The notes under the pieces are model-generated. The model was not told the DNA's origin and did not search any database. It saw nothing but the letters and a program-made list of their open reading frames with translations. The position numbers and the translations under genes were made by a program. From JAJPHT01 sp035687045 (GTDB taxonomy: Archaea > Thermoplasmatota > SW-10-69-26 > JACQPN01 > JAJPHT01), in contig DASRYU010000113.1 of assembly GCA_035687045.1 (NCBI GenBank), positions 1 through 12,506 on the forward strand: a stretch of DNA of 12,506 nt, in the 5' to 3' direction. Of this stretch, positions 1 through 8,244 are shown piece after piece; the first letter of the stretch is position 1, and each line of letters starts with the position of its first letter.

Positions 1-2
1 TC

Positions 3-3000
3 GCGTGGGCCGCCGACGACCCCGACGGCGACACGTTGAGCTTCGACGTGCACCTCTCGGGAAGCGACGGCTCCACGCGGTCGTTCCTCGACCAGACGGG
101 CGCCATCGTCGCGAGCGGCCTCGCGCACAGCACGACCTACAGCTGGTACGTCGTCGCGAAGGACGGCACCACCTCCACCGTCGGCCCCACGTGGACGTTC
201 ACCACCGCGCCCGCCGCCGCGACCGAGGCCGACAGGCCGCACGTCGTCGTCGCGTTCATCGACTCGGGCGCGAACCCGTACCACGCGCAGTTCCGCCGCC
301 CGCACCTCGTCGACCACCCGTCGACGTACCTCACGGGCTTCCCGAACAACGCGAACGTGGTCGAGGTGCCGCTCTGCTTCTACGACCCCGCCACGAAGAC
401 CGTCGACTCCACGCGCTGCCCGGACATCCCGACGCAGGCGCCCATTGCCGACCTCGCCGCCTGGTCCGCCTTCCGCATGACGCCCCTCGCCCAGACGAAC
501 GCCGGCCAGGGACGCATCGCGTGGTTCCCCGGCACGAACATCATGCTCGTGTCGTTCAACCACACCGGCGACTCGCGCTTCGTCGGCCTTGACGGCGTCT
601 ACGGCGCCGGCGACGACCACGGCTCGTTCACCTCCTCGAACGTCGGCGGCGCCACGACGGGCACGTGCCCCGAGTGCATCGTCGTCATGATCGAGGCCGA
701 CAGCGTGGCGGCCATCACCGCCGCGTACAACTGGGCCGCGCGCCAGCCCTGGATCGACATCATCACCTCGTCCGTCTCCGTGGGCGACCTCGCGCTGGGC
801 ACGAACCCGCGCGACTTCTTCGCCGCGACGAGCGCCGCCACGCGCACCGCCGTGCAGAACGGCAAGCTCGTGTTCGAGGCGGCCGGCAACGGCGCGCTCA
901 ACGCCGGCGTCGCCCCCACCTCGACGTTCCTCTACGCGAACGCGAACCCGTGGACCATCCCGGTCGGCTGCTCGGCGGAGCTCAGCGGCCAGCAGTGCGG
1001 CTACCACGACTGGCCCAACGCCATCACCGCGAGCGGCGTCAACCGCATCAGCGCCGGCCCCAACACCTACACGGCGCTCCAGCCCATCGGCGGCACGAGC
1101 TTCTCGAGCCCGTCCGCCGCGGGCGTGGCGGCCCGCGCGCTCTACGCCGTGCGCGCGCACTACAACGACACCGTCGAAGGCCCCTCGGGCGACGCGGTGA
1201 AGTCGCTTGTCCGCATCCCCTCGGCCGTGTCCGCGCCGGCGGAAGGCCCGCTCGCGAACCGCGCGCTCACGCGCCTGGAGCTCGAGGAGGCGCTCTTCAA
1301 GACCGCGCGCCGCGACGTGCTCCCGCGCTTCCCGACGTACGCGCTCCCCAACGAGGAGATGCCCAACACGCCGCTCGGGTTCCTCCGCGAAGGCTTCGGC
1401 AACGTGTACCGCGGCGACCACGGCGTGGGCTACGTCGACGCGCAGGACGTCTGGTCCTCGAGCGGCGACATCGCCGCCGTCATCCTCGGCCAGAAGCCGA
1501 TGCCGCGCCGCTGGCTCGAGGAGCAGTGGTGGGAAGGCGTCGTCTCGCCCGCGCAGAGCGCCCTCTTCGGCGCCGACGCGCCCGAGACGGACGGCAACGA
1601 CGGCTGGCCGCGCAACGACCCGATGCCCAGCAACGCGGGCTCGCTCCTGGACGCGATCGACGGGCACAACCCGAACCTCGCCACGCCCCGCCTGCCGCCG
1701 TCGAACGCGAACGTGCCCATCGGGCCGACGCCCTCGCCGAGCGCGAACCGCTTCTACCTCCACCACAACGACCTCGGCCCGGACCCGACCTCGCCCACGG
1801 GCAACCGCCTGTACGAGAAGTACATGTCCGCCATCCCGAACCCGAACCTGCCCGGCCAGGACTGCGCGACCACGCTCTGCCCCGACCGCAGCGGCGTGGG
1901 CGCCACCGGCGCGAACCCCTTCGGGCCGTTCGTGACGACCTACGCGCTCAACCACCCGAAGATCGGCGGCGCGCTCCGGCTCGACCCCACGAAGGAGGTC
2001 GTCGTGCACGTCGAAGCGACGAACTACGCCGGCGCCCCCGCGAGCCCGGCGACGATGCGCTTCACGCTCACGAGCGACGACGGCCTCACCCTCGTGGGCC
2101 AGGCGTCGGCCACGCTCTCGGCGGCGCCGCCGAACCTCAACGGCATCTACGAGGCGCGCTTCAAGCCGCGCGTGGACACGCTCACCGACCGCCTCGAGCT
2201 CATCGTCTCGTGGGACGGGCCCGTCTACTCGGCGCACGTGCGCACGCTGGGCGCCTCCTGGATGGAGCTCCCCATCGTCGCGAACACGCCGCCCCTGGAC
2301 TACGCGAGCGTCGTCTACTACGTCGACGACTTCGACGCGAGCTACAACGCCAACGGCGACACCGTGACGCTCACGCGCGACGCGACGAAGCTCGCGGGCG
2401 ACCCGGACGCCGCCTTCACGTTCCTGCTGCCGCAGGCGTCGGGCGTCGTCATCAACCTGCAGTCGGAGGACCTGCTCGTGACGCAGCCCTCCGTGCTCTC
2501 GCCCTTCGGCTCGGCGCGCCTGTACCCGTGCACGTTCCCCCTCGGCGAGTTCGGCGCCGCGCAGGTGACGCTCACCGTCTCCCTGCGCGCGGGCAACGTC
2601 CCGCTGGGCGGCGGCTCGCTCACGACGACGCTCGCGCTCCTCCACGACGGCGCGGCGGAAGGCGTGCGCATCCCGCTCTACCTGCACCCGGTCACGCTGC
2701 CGACGAACGTGCCCCTCGTGGGCACCATCCGCATGAGCGGCCCGGCCGGAGTCTTCGCGCAGAACATGGGCGTGTGCGGCGGCGGCGCGGCGCACCCCAT
2801 CTCGCTCTCGCTCGCCATCGCGCCCATCGCGGGCCCGTCGGCGACGCTCGCGAGCACGCCCACGACGCTCTCCGGAACGGTCACGCTCTCGGGCACCGCC
2901 ACCTTCCCCGCGTCCCCGCGCGTCGCCTCCGTCACGTGGTACGCGAAGGACATGGCGACGTGGAACACGAACCCCGACACGTTCGTCCTCGACACCGACG

Positions 3001-6000
3001 GCCCCGGCACCTCCTCGAACGGCCCCATCTGGACGGCGCCGCAGCCCGCGGGCGTCACGGCCACCTTCCGCAGCGCGCGCCCGGTCGCGCAGGACGCGCC
3101 GTCGCTCTCGCCCAACGGCGTCGCGACCGCGCAGTTCTGGGTCACCGGCGTCGTCGCGCAGGTGCCCGACGTCACCGTCGAGATGACGGTGCTCCTCGAG
3201 AAGCCTGACGGCAGCCAGCGTCTCCTCGGCAGCGGCAGCGTCACGAAGCGCGTCGTGAGCCCGCTCGCGTCCATCCCGCCCCCGCCCCTGTGGCACGAGG
3301 CGTTCGTCGTCGACTTCCGGCCGAAGGTGCTCGCTCCCGACGCGGACGAGAAGCTCGTCTTCGTCGTCAACGCGCGCAACGTCGGCCCCGCGGCGACCAA
3401 CCTCGTGTCGTGCATCTGCGGCGGCCAGGACCGCCCCATCACGGTGACGCTCCCCCGCGACCTCTCCTCGGCGCCGACGGACACCGCCGTCGTCGTCCAG
3501 CTTGGCAACCTCGTCCGCACGCTCCCGACGATGGGCGGCGCGTGGAGCACGACGGTCGACACGGCGAAGGTGCCCAACGGCGCCGCCCTCCTGTCGGTGA
3601 CGCCCCGCGGCACCTACGACGGCGTCGAGCGCACCGGCCAGCCCGTCGCGCGCACCGTGACGATCTCGAACGTCGGCGTCAACACGCCGCCGACGGCGGC
3701 CATCGCGCTCGCGCCCCCGAGCGGCCCGGCGCCCCTCAGCGTCACGGCCACGCTCACCGGCAGCGACGCGCAGACCGGCCAGGCCTCGCTCGCGTGGTTC
3801 GTCGACTGGGGCGACGGCACGAACTCCAGCGGCACGGGCCTCCCGGCGACGGCGACGCACGTGTTCGCGCAGGGCAGCCGCACGGTGCGCCTCACCGTCA
3901 CCGACGCGGGCGGCATGTCGGGCACGGCCGCGACGATCGTGAGCGCCTTCGTTCCCGCGCCGCAGGACGCGGTCCGCGTGCGGGTCGACGACCTCGCGCC
4001 CGTCCTCGCCACCGACGTCTCCGGCGACGGCACGTTCGCCGAGTGGAGCGCCGTGGTCCCGCTCTCGGGCACCGGCGTCCACACCATCCGCGCGCAGCAC
4101 GTGCGCGGCGGCGACGTCGTCGCGGAGCGCGCCGTGCAGGTGCAGGTGCGCGCGCCGCCGATGCCCGACCTCGCCATCGTCGCGCCCTCGCCCGGCGCGA
4201 TCGTCGCGTCGGATGGCGCGCTCACCGGCACCGTGACGCACCACGCGCCGGTGACGGGCGTCCACGCGTCGACGGACGCGACGTTCGCGTCGTACGTCGA
4301 GGCGACGACCTCCGACGGCTACGCGACGTGGAGCGTGCCGCTGAGCGCGCTCGCGCTCGCCGAGGACGCGCTCTCGACGGTCTACGTCCGGGCGCTCAGC
4401 GCCGAGGGCGACCCGGTCGTGTCGCGCTCGTTCACGATCGACGACGCGCCCAACGCGGGCATCGTCGTCCTCACCACGCTGCCGGTGCACACGCAGACGC
4501 CCGTCGAGTTCAGCGGCGCCGCGGCCGAGGCCGCGACCGGCGCAGCGATCACGGGCTACGCGTGGAGCTTCGGCGACGGCGGCACCGCCACGGGCGCCAC
4601 GGCGAGCCGCTCCTACGCGCAGGACGGCACCTACACGGTGACGCTCACCGTGACGGACGCCCACGGGCGCACAGGCACGGCGACGCGCAGCGTCACCATC
4701 CTCAACCGCGCGCCCGTCCCCACGCTGAGCTACACGCCCGCGATGCCGGTCACGACCGACACCGTGAGCTTCACCGCCAGCGCGACCGACGCCGACGGCA
4801 CCGTCACGAGCATCGTGATCCGCGTCCACAACGGCACCTCCACGAGCGACCCCGTCCTCGCCACCGGCGGGACGACGCTCCAGGTGAAGTTCCCCGACGA
4901 TGGCAGCTATCTCGCGGTCGCCACCGCCACCGACGACGACGGCACCGAGGGCTCCCTCCAAACGCTCGTGCACGTGTCGAACGTGCGCCCCACGGCGCTC
5001 CTCGTCGCCACGCCGACGCTTGTCGGCACCGGCGGCGACGTGACGTTCAACGCGAGCACGAGCTACGACCCGGACGGCGCCATCGTGAGCTACATCTTCG
5101 ACCTCGGCGACGGCCGCGACCCGATCGTCCAGGCGACCCCCGTGCTCGTCGCGTCGTACGCCTCGAACGGCGTCTACCACGCGCGGGTCACGGTCGTCGA
5201 CGACGACAACTCGGAGGACCCCAGCCCCACGGTGATGATCCGCGTGAACGGGCGCCCCACGCTCTCGAACCCCGGCAACAAGCACGTGGCCGAGGGCGAG
5301 ACGCTGACGTTCCAGCTGACGGCGACGGACCCCGAGAACGACCCGATCACGTACTCGATGAACCGCACCATCGAGGGCGCGTCGCTCCACGCGACGACCG
5401 GCGTCTTCACCTGGACGCCGAACTTCGCGCAAGAGGGGACGTACTACGTCACGTTCACCGCGCACGACGGCGTGAGCGGCTCGAGCCGCAGCGTCATCCT
5501 GTCGGTGGGCGACGTCCCGCTCCCGCCGGTGCTCCACCCCATCGGACCCAAGACGGGCGCGGAGAACTCGTTCCTGACCTTCACGGTCAGCGCGAGCGAC
5601 CCCGACACGCCCTCGCCGACGCTGAGCGCCACGAACCTCCCGCCCGGCGCGGTGTTCCAGCCCAGCACGGGCACGTTCGGCTGGACGCCGAACTTCACGC
5701 AGGCGGGCGTGTACGTCGTGAGGTTCAGCGTCACCGATGGCACGTTCACCATCTTCGAGGACGTGACCATCACCATCGCGAACGTCGACCGCCCGCCCGT
5801 GCTCGCGCCCTTCAGCGGCGGCTCGGTGCTGCAGCTGAGCACGCTCGCCGTCATGCTCTCCGCGTCCGACCCGGACGGCGAGCCCATCAGCTGGGCCGTG
5901 AGCGGCCCGCCGGGCATGAGCGTGCAGGACCTCGGCGGCGGCAGCGCCCGCCTCCTCTGGACGCCCCCCATCGGCACGGTGGGCAAGTTCCAGGCGACGG

Positions 6001-6716
6001 TGCTTGCCACCTCCGGCTCGCTCGCGGTCTCGCGCGCGGCGAACTTCACGGCGCTGTTCAACACGTCCTTCGCCGTGAGCGCCGCGACGCCGACGACCGC
6101 GCAGACGTCGCCGGGCCAGGCGGTCCTGCTCTCGACGCTCGTGAAGAACACGGGCCCGCAGACGGACACGTTCGCGATCACCGTCGCGAACAGCGCGGGC
6201 TGGGCGAACACGACGAACGCGCCCGCCACCATGACGCTCGCGCCGGGCGAATCCCGCCACGTGAACGTCACCGTCATCGCCGACGGGAACAAGCCCGTGA
6301 GCTTCACAACGGTGACCGCGAAGTCGCTCGGAGACAACACGACGTCCAAGTTCACGCGCTTCCGCGTCGACATCCCCGTCCTCGCGACGGTGACCGTCGA
6401 CAACGTCGTCGTGGAAGGCGCCACCGTCTCCCAGCGCGCGAGCGGCCGCGTCGTCGTCACGCACCTTGACGGAACGCCCGCCGTGGGCGCGCCCGTGACG
6501 GTGACGCAGACGCCCGACGAGGTCAACGTCGGCGGCCTCGGAAGCTCGCTTCGCAGCACGCGCACCGGCACCACCAACGACACGGGCGTCTTCCTCTGGG
6601 ACTTCACCCAGACGCCGGGCGGGAACACCCCCGGCGAGCACCAGCTCGTCGTCGTCGCGAGAAAGGACGGAGGCCCCGAGCGCGTCATCGTGACCCGCTA
6701 CAACATCGTTGTGTGA
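3..6716 (+). CDS. Giant secreted subtilisin-family (S8) serine protease with PKD and Ig-like repeats, 5' partial
   Basis: The reading frame is open from base 3 and continues off the left edge, so the true start and signal peptide are not visible; the TTG at 36 is internal to a domain and is not a credible start. Order of parts: the end of a fibronectin III-like domain (to about 205); a peptidase S8 domain (about 225-1480) with Asp in FIDSG at 261, His in DDHGSF at 618, oxyanion Asn in AAGNG at 888 and Ser in GGTSFSSP at 1098; poorly defined beta-rich segments (about 1950-3670); PKD modules (about 3680-3950 with DWGDG, 4450-4707 with FGDGG, 4708-4985 degenerate, 4986-5250 with LGDGR); three putative-Ig/cadherin-like modules (5250-6070); a NEW3/CARDB-like module (about 6072-6380); and a final Ig-like module. 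The complete catalytic set suggests an active extracellular protease, with the repeats serving adhesion, substrate binding or spacing. It ends in YNIVV with no C-terminal membrane helix or sorting signal. Paired cysteines, including CPEC at 666-677, suggest disulfides. The protease assignment is strong; module boundaries are approximate. Confidence 0.93.
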   Translation, partial: AWAADDPDGDTLSFDVHLSGSDGSTRSFLDQTGAIVASGLAHSTTYSWYVVAKDGTTSTVGPTWTFTTAPAAATEADRPHVVVAFIDSGANPYHAQFRRPHLVDHPSTYLTGFPNNANVVEVPLCFYDPATKTVDSTRCPDIPTQAPIADLAAWSAFRMTPLAQTNAGQGRIAWFPGTNIMLVSFNHTGDSRFVGLDGVYGAGDDHGSFTSSNVGGATTGTCPECIVVMIEADSVAAITAAYNWAARQPWIDIITSSVSVGDLALGTNPRDFFAATSAATRTAVQNGKLVFEAAGNGALNAGVAPTSTFLYANANPWTIPVGCSAELSGQQCGYHDWPNAITASGVNRISAGPNTYTALQPIGGTSFSSPSAAGVAARALYAVRAHYNDTVEGPSGDAVKSLVRIPSAVSAPAEGPLANRALTRLELEEALFKTARRDVLPRFPTYALPNEEMPNTPLGFLREGFGNVYRGDHGVGYVDAQDVWSSSGDIAAVILGQKPMPRRWLEEQWWEGVVSPAQSALFGADAPETDGNDGWPRNDPMPSNAGSLLDAIDGHNPNLATPRLPPSNANVPIGPTPSPSANRFYLHHNDLGPDPTSPTGNRLYEKYMSAIPNPNLPGQDCATTLCPDRSGVGATGANPFGPFVTTYALNHPKIGGALRLDPTKEVVVHVEATNYAGAPASPATMRFTLTSDDGLTLVGQASATLSAAPPNLNGIYEARFKPRVDTLTDRLELIVSWDGPVYSAHVRTLGASWMELPIVANTPPLDYASVVYYVDDFDASYNANGDTVTLTRDATKLAGDPDAAFTFLLPQASGVVINLQSEDLLVTQPSVLSPFGSARLYPCTFPLGEFGAAQVTLTVSLRAGNVPLGGGSLTTTLALLHDGAAEGVRIPLYLHPVTLPTNVPLVGTIRMSGPAGVFAQNMGVCGGGAAHPISLSLAIAPIAGPSATLASTPTTLSGTVTLSGTATFPASPRVASVTWYAKDMATWNTNPDTFVLDTDGPGTSSNGPIWTAPQPAGVTATFRSARPVAQDAPSLSPNGVATAQFWVTGVVAQVPDVTVEMTVLLEKPDGSQRLLGSGSVTKRVVSPLASIPPPPLWHEAFVVDFRPKVLAPDADEKLVFVVNARNVGPAATNLVSCICGGQDRPITVTLPRDLSSAPTDTAVVVQLGNLVRTLPTMGGAWSTTVDTAKVPNGAALLSVTPRGTYDGVERTGQPVARTVTISNVGVNTPPTAAIALAPPSGPAPLSVTATLTGSDAQTGQASLAWFVDWGDGTNSSGTGLPATATHVFAQGSRTVRLTVTDAGGMSGTAATIVSAFVPAPQDAVRVRVDDLAPVLATDVSGDGTFAEWSAVVPLSGTGVHTIRAQHVRGGDVVAERAVQVQVRAPPMPDLAIVAPSPGAIVASDGALTGTVTHHAPVTGVHASTDATFASYVEATTSDGYATWSVPLSALALAEDALSTVYVRALSAEGDPVVSRSFTIDDAPNAGIVVLTTLPVHTQTPVEFSGAAAEAATGAAITGYAWSFGDGGTATGATASRSYAQDGTYTVTLTVTDAHGRTGTATRSVTILNRAPVPTLSYTPAMPVTTDTVSFTASATDADGTVTSIVIRVHNGTSTSDPVLATGGTTLQVKFPDDGSYLAVATATDDDGTEGSLQTLVHVSNVRPTALLVATPTLVGTGGDVTFNASTSYDPDGAIVSYIFDLGDGRDPIVQATPVLVASYASNGVYHARVTVVDDDNSEDPSPTVMIRVNGRPTLSNPGNKHVAEGETLTFQLTATDPENDPITYSMNRTIEGASLHATTGVFTWTPNFAQEGTYYVTFTAHDGVSGSSRSVILSVGDVPLPPVLHPIGPKTGAENSFLTFTVSASDPDTPSPTLSATNLPPGAVFQPSTGTFGWTPNFTQAGVYVVRFSVTDGTFTIFEDVTITIANVDRPPVLAPFSGGSVLQLSTLAVMLSASDPDGEPISWAVSGPPGMSVQDLGGGSARLLWTPPIGTVGKFQATVLATSGSLAVSRAANFTALFNTSFAVSAATPTTAQTSPGQAVLLSTLVKNTGPQTDTFAITVANSAGWANTTNAPATMTLAPGESRHVNVTVIADGNKPVSFTTVTAKSLGDNTTSKFTRFRVDIPVLATVTVDNVVVEGATVSQRASGRVVVTHLDGTPAVGAPVTVTQTPDEVNVGGLGSSLRSTRTGTTNDTGVFLWDFTQTPGGNTPGEHQLVVVARKDGGPERVIVTRYNIVV
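5250..6069 (+). repeat. Three tandem putative-Ig (cadherin-like) modules in the giant protease
   Basis: Three consecutive modules share the pattern 'SASDPD...TGxFxWTPNFxQxGxYxVxFxxxDG'. The Trp codon of the WTP motif falls at 5412, 5682 and 5958, giving a period of 90 and then 92 codons. The first two are close in DNA as well (tggacgccgaacttc is shared exactly); the third is diverged (WTPPIG). Such modules usually form extracellular beta-sandwich rods. Confidence 0.8.
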
Positions 6717-6737
6717 GGGCGCGACGCCAGCGAGAGT

Positions 6738-6743
6738 GAAATA
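6738..6743 (+). promoter_or_regulatory. TATA-like promoter patch for rnhB
   Basis: GAAATA lies 27-32 bases before the rnhB ATG at 6770, in an otherwise very GC-rich stretch, and is preceded by purine-rich GAGAGT that could act as a BRE. This spacing fits an archaeal promoter giving a leaderless mRNA that begins at or near the ATG. No Shine-Dalgarno sequence is seen before the start. The last three bases are also the first bases of the adjacent inverted repeat. Confidence 0.5.
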
Positions 6744-6768
6744 GGGGCTCCCTCCTGGGAGCCCCTAT
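6741..6768 (+). terminator. Perfect 12-bp inverted repeat between the protease gene and rnhB (terminator-like hairpin or operator)
   Basis: The arms ATAGGGGCTCCC (6741-6752) and GGGAGCCCCTAT (6757-6768) are perfectly complementary around a TCCT loop. The repeat begins 25 bases after the protease stop codon and ends 1 base before the rnhB ATG. It could form an RNA hairpin at the 3' end of the protease mRNA, although no T-run follows as in a classic intrinsic terminator. As DNA it lies exactly between the TATA-like patch and the presumed transcription start of rnhB, where a repressor could bind. The sequence cannot decide between these roles. Confidence 0.6.
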
Positions 6769-6769
6769 C

Positions 6770-7477
6770 ATGCTCGCCGGTGTCGACGAAGCGGGGCGCG
6801 GGCCCGTCCTCGGGCCCCTCGTCGTCGCGGCCGTCCTCGTCGAAAGCGACCGCCCCCTCCGCAAGCTCGGCGTCAAGGACAGCAAGCTCCTCACCCCCGC
6901 GAAGCGGGAAGAGCTCGCCCCCCGCATCCGCGAGCTCGCCGCCCGCGTCGAGCTGCGCGTCGTGCCCGCCGAGGAGCTCAACGCCCGCATGCCAGGCCAG
7001 AACCTCAACGAGATCGAGGTCGACGCCTTCGCCGAGCTCGTCGAGCGCCTCGCCCCCAAGACCGCCGTCCTCGACGCCTGCGACGTCAACGCCGAACGCT
7101 TCGGCCGCAACGTCGGCGCCCGCGTCACGCACCCCGTCGTCATCAAAGCGATGCACGAAGCCGACGCCCGCCACCCCGTCGTCGCCGCCGCCAGCATCCT
7201 CGCCAAGGTCGAACGCGACCGCCTCATGGCCCAGATCAGCGCCACCCACGGCGCCTGCGGCAGCGGCTACTCGCACGACGTGAACACGCAGCAATGGCTC
7301 GCCGCCTACGTCCGCCAACACAACAAGCTGCCGAGCTTCGCCCGCCGCGAATGGGAGACCGCCCGCCGGCTCATGCAGCGCGACCTCACCCAATTCCTCG
7401 GCGCACCCGCGCCCCCACAGGCCGACGACCGTACCGCCAAACCTAAAAAGCCCGTCCGCCGGTCCCGCGCGCAGTGA
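6770..7477 (+). CDS. rnhB: Ribonuclease HII, archaeal type, with C-terminal PIP-box-like motif
   Basis: This enzyme cuts the RNA strand of RNA-DNA hybrids and removes single ribonucleotides and primers from DNA in the cytoplasm. The 235-residue protein begins MLAGVDEAGRGPVLGPLVVA. The acidic metal-binding set is visible as D6-E7, D102 (LDACDVNAERF) and D132 (EADARHPVVAAASILAK); the 30-residue gap between the two later Asp residues matches archaeal homologues as I recall them. KDSKLLTP, GSGYSHD and RREWETAR are further family signatures. Residues 203-210, QRDLTQFL, fit a PCNA-interacting peptide (Q-x-x-L-x-x-F-L), followed by a basic tail (KPKKPVRRSR). The ATG at 6770 is the only sensible start because it places the DEAGRG motif at residues 6-11. 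The GTG of the downstream SCP2 gene overlaps this stop codon, so the two are probably co-transcribed. Confidence 0.96.
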   Translation: MLAGVDEAGRGPVLGPLVVAAVLVESDRPLRKLGVKDSKLLTPAKREELAPRIRELAARVELRVVPAEELNARMPGQNLNEIEVDAFAELVERLAPKTAVLDACDVNAERFGRNVGARVTHPVVIKAMHEADARHPVVAAASILAKVERDRLMAQISATHGACGSGYSHDVNTQQWLAAYVRQHNKLPSFARREWETARRLMQRDLTQFLGAPAPPQADDRTAKPKKPVRRSRAQ

Positions 7478-7830
7478 ACGCGCCGAAGTACACCACCGTC
7501 GAAGAGTGCGTCAAGCGCATGGAGGAAGGGTTCTGGCGCCGCTACCACGCGAGCGCCGACCTCCGCGCCAAGCTCGCCGGCAAAGAGCGCATCATCCAGC
7601 TCGCCCTCACCGACGGCCACGGGTACTGGTTCCACATCCTCGACGGAAAACTCGCCGAAGTCCAACACGGCATCCACCCCAAGCCGGACGCCACCGTCCA
7701 CGTCTCCAAGCACGACCTCCTCGCCGTCTTCAACGGCGAGCTCAAACCCATGCAAGCCTACCTCACCGGCCGCGTCCGCGTCAAAGCCAGCTTCAGCGAC
7801 ATGCTCTTCGCCAAATCGCTCATCGGGTGA
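7474..7830 (+). CDS. SCP2 sterol-binding-domain protein (small lipid carrier-like)
   Basis: This 118-residue protein is a single SCP2-type domain. The C-terminal half carries the family pattern: a PDATVHVS strand (71-78), then DLLAVFNGELKPMQAYLTGRV (81-101), an acidic and amphipathic stretch around a G-x-L-x-P-x-x-A-Y-x-x-G core, then VRVKASFSDMLFA. Known SCP2 domains form a hydrophobic pocket that binds lipids or fatty acyl chains; the ligand here is unknown. There is no signal peptide or membrane helix, so it is probably cytoplasmic. The GTG start overlaps the rnhB stop as GTGA, indicating translational coupling, although the two products have no obvious shared job. It converges on the gene at 7832-8131 with one base between the stop codons. 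Confidence 0.85.
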   Translation: MNAPKYTTVEECVKRMEEGFWRRYHASADLRAKLAGKERIIQLALTDGHGYWFHILDGKLAEVQHGIHPKPDATVHVSKHDLLAVFNGELKPMQAYLTGRVRVKASFSDMLFAKSLIG

Positions 7831-7831
7831 G

Positions 7832-8131
7832 CTACAGCCACGACCGGCACGTCATCCGATAGAACCGACCCCGCTCGTTCTCCAACGCCTCCGCCAGCAA
7901 CAGATTGTACAGCTCCCAATGCGGCACCCGACGCCCCACACGGAAACTGTACCACGCCGCCACCGTATCCGCCGCCTCCTTGTCCTCCCGCGTCACCACC
8001 GCGTTGATGAACCGCCGCACCGGACGCTCCTGGAACGCAAGCTCATGGCGCGGCGCCTTCGCCGCCGCCACCGCGCGCGCGACAGCCGCAGGGCCGGGAA
8101 GATCGTTCACGTGAGGGGTTTCGGACGACAT
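7832..8131 (-). CDS. Small conserved-looking hypothetical protein
   Basis: I do not recognise this 99-residue protein. It starts at ATG 8131 and ends in TAG. It is soluble and helix-rich, with many charged residues; the C-terminal half (about residues 45-90) includes TREDKEAADTVAAWYSF, GRRVPHWELYNLLLAEALE and NERGRFYRM, which could be a helical DNA- or protein-binding unit, but that is a guess. Coding is supported by a steady third-position bias. This bias is towards G (GCG, GTG, CGG, CTG, TTG) rather than the C preferred by neighbouring genes, and the gene is also less GC-rich. No clear Shine-Dalgarno or TATA patch lies just before the ATG; a weak TATA-like patch sits about 75-85 bases upstream. 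GTG at 8110 is an alternative start. Confidence 0.7.
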   Translation of the reverse strand: MSSETPHVNDLPGPAAVARAVAAAKAPRHELAFQERPVRRFINAVVTREDKEAADTVAAWYSFRVGRRVPHWELYNLLLAEALENERGRFYRMTCRSWL

Positions 8132-8176
8132 GCAGCGGGAAGGACGCGCGCGGAGGGCATGGGGAGTGTGGTGGAT

Positions 8177-8194
8177 GCGCGCCAGGTGGCGCGC
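8177..8194 (-). promoter_or_regulatory. Inverted repeat upstream of the small hypothetical gene
   Basis: GCGCGCCA-GG-TGGCGCGC is a perfect 8-bp inverted repeat with a 2-base centre, 46 bases before the ATG at 8131. A weak TATA-like ATATGAGG (minus strand, about 8214-8207) lies just upstream, which would place transcription initiation inside the repeat. It could be an operator, or a hairpin at the 3' end of the EF-1A-like gene transcript. GC-rich DNA produces such repeats by chance fairly often. Confidence 0.35.
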
Positions 8195-8244
8195 GCAGAG
8201 AAATCCTCATATCCGCCACGCGTGCCGGTCGCACCGCCCGTGTC

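Noticed and set aside
36..38. TTG as the start of the giant protease
   Set aside because: The frame is open upstream and the fibronectin-like domain is cut in the middle, so the gene continues to the left.
665..3208. Long open frame of over 800 codons inside the protease gene, in another frame
   Set aside because: It is almost entirely Arg, Ala, Gly, Pro and His, the usual shadow of a GC-rich gene, with no domain signal.
3290..6469. Second very long shadow frame in the protease gene
   Set aside because: Same Arg/His/Gly-rich composition; the overlapping protease frame has clear PKD and Ig-like modules.
7905..8114. Plus-strand 69-residue gene opposite the small hypothetical gene
   Set aside because: Its composition is Ser/Arg/Ala-rich shadow type, while the minus strand shows a steady third-position bias.
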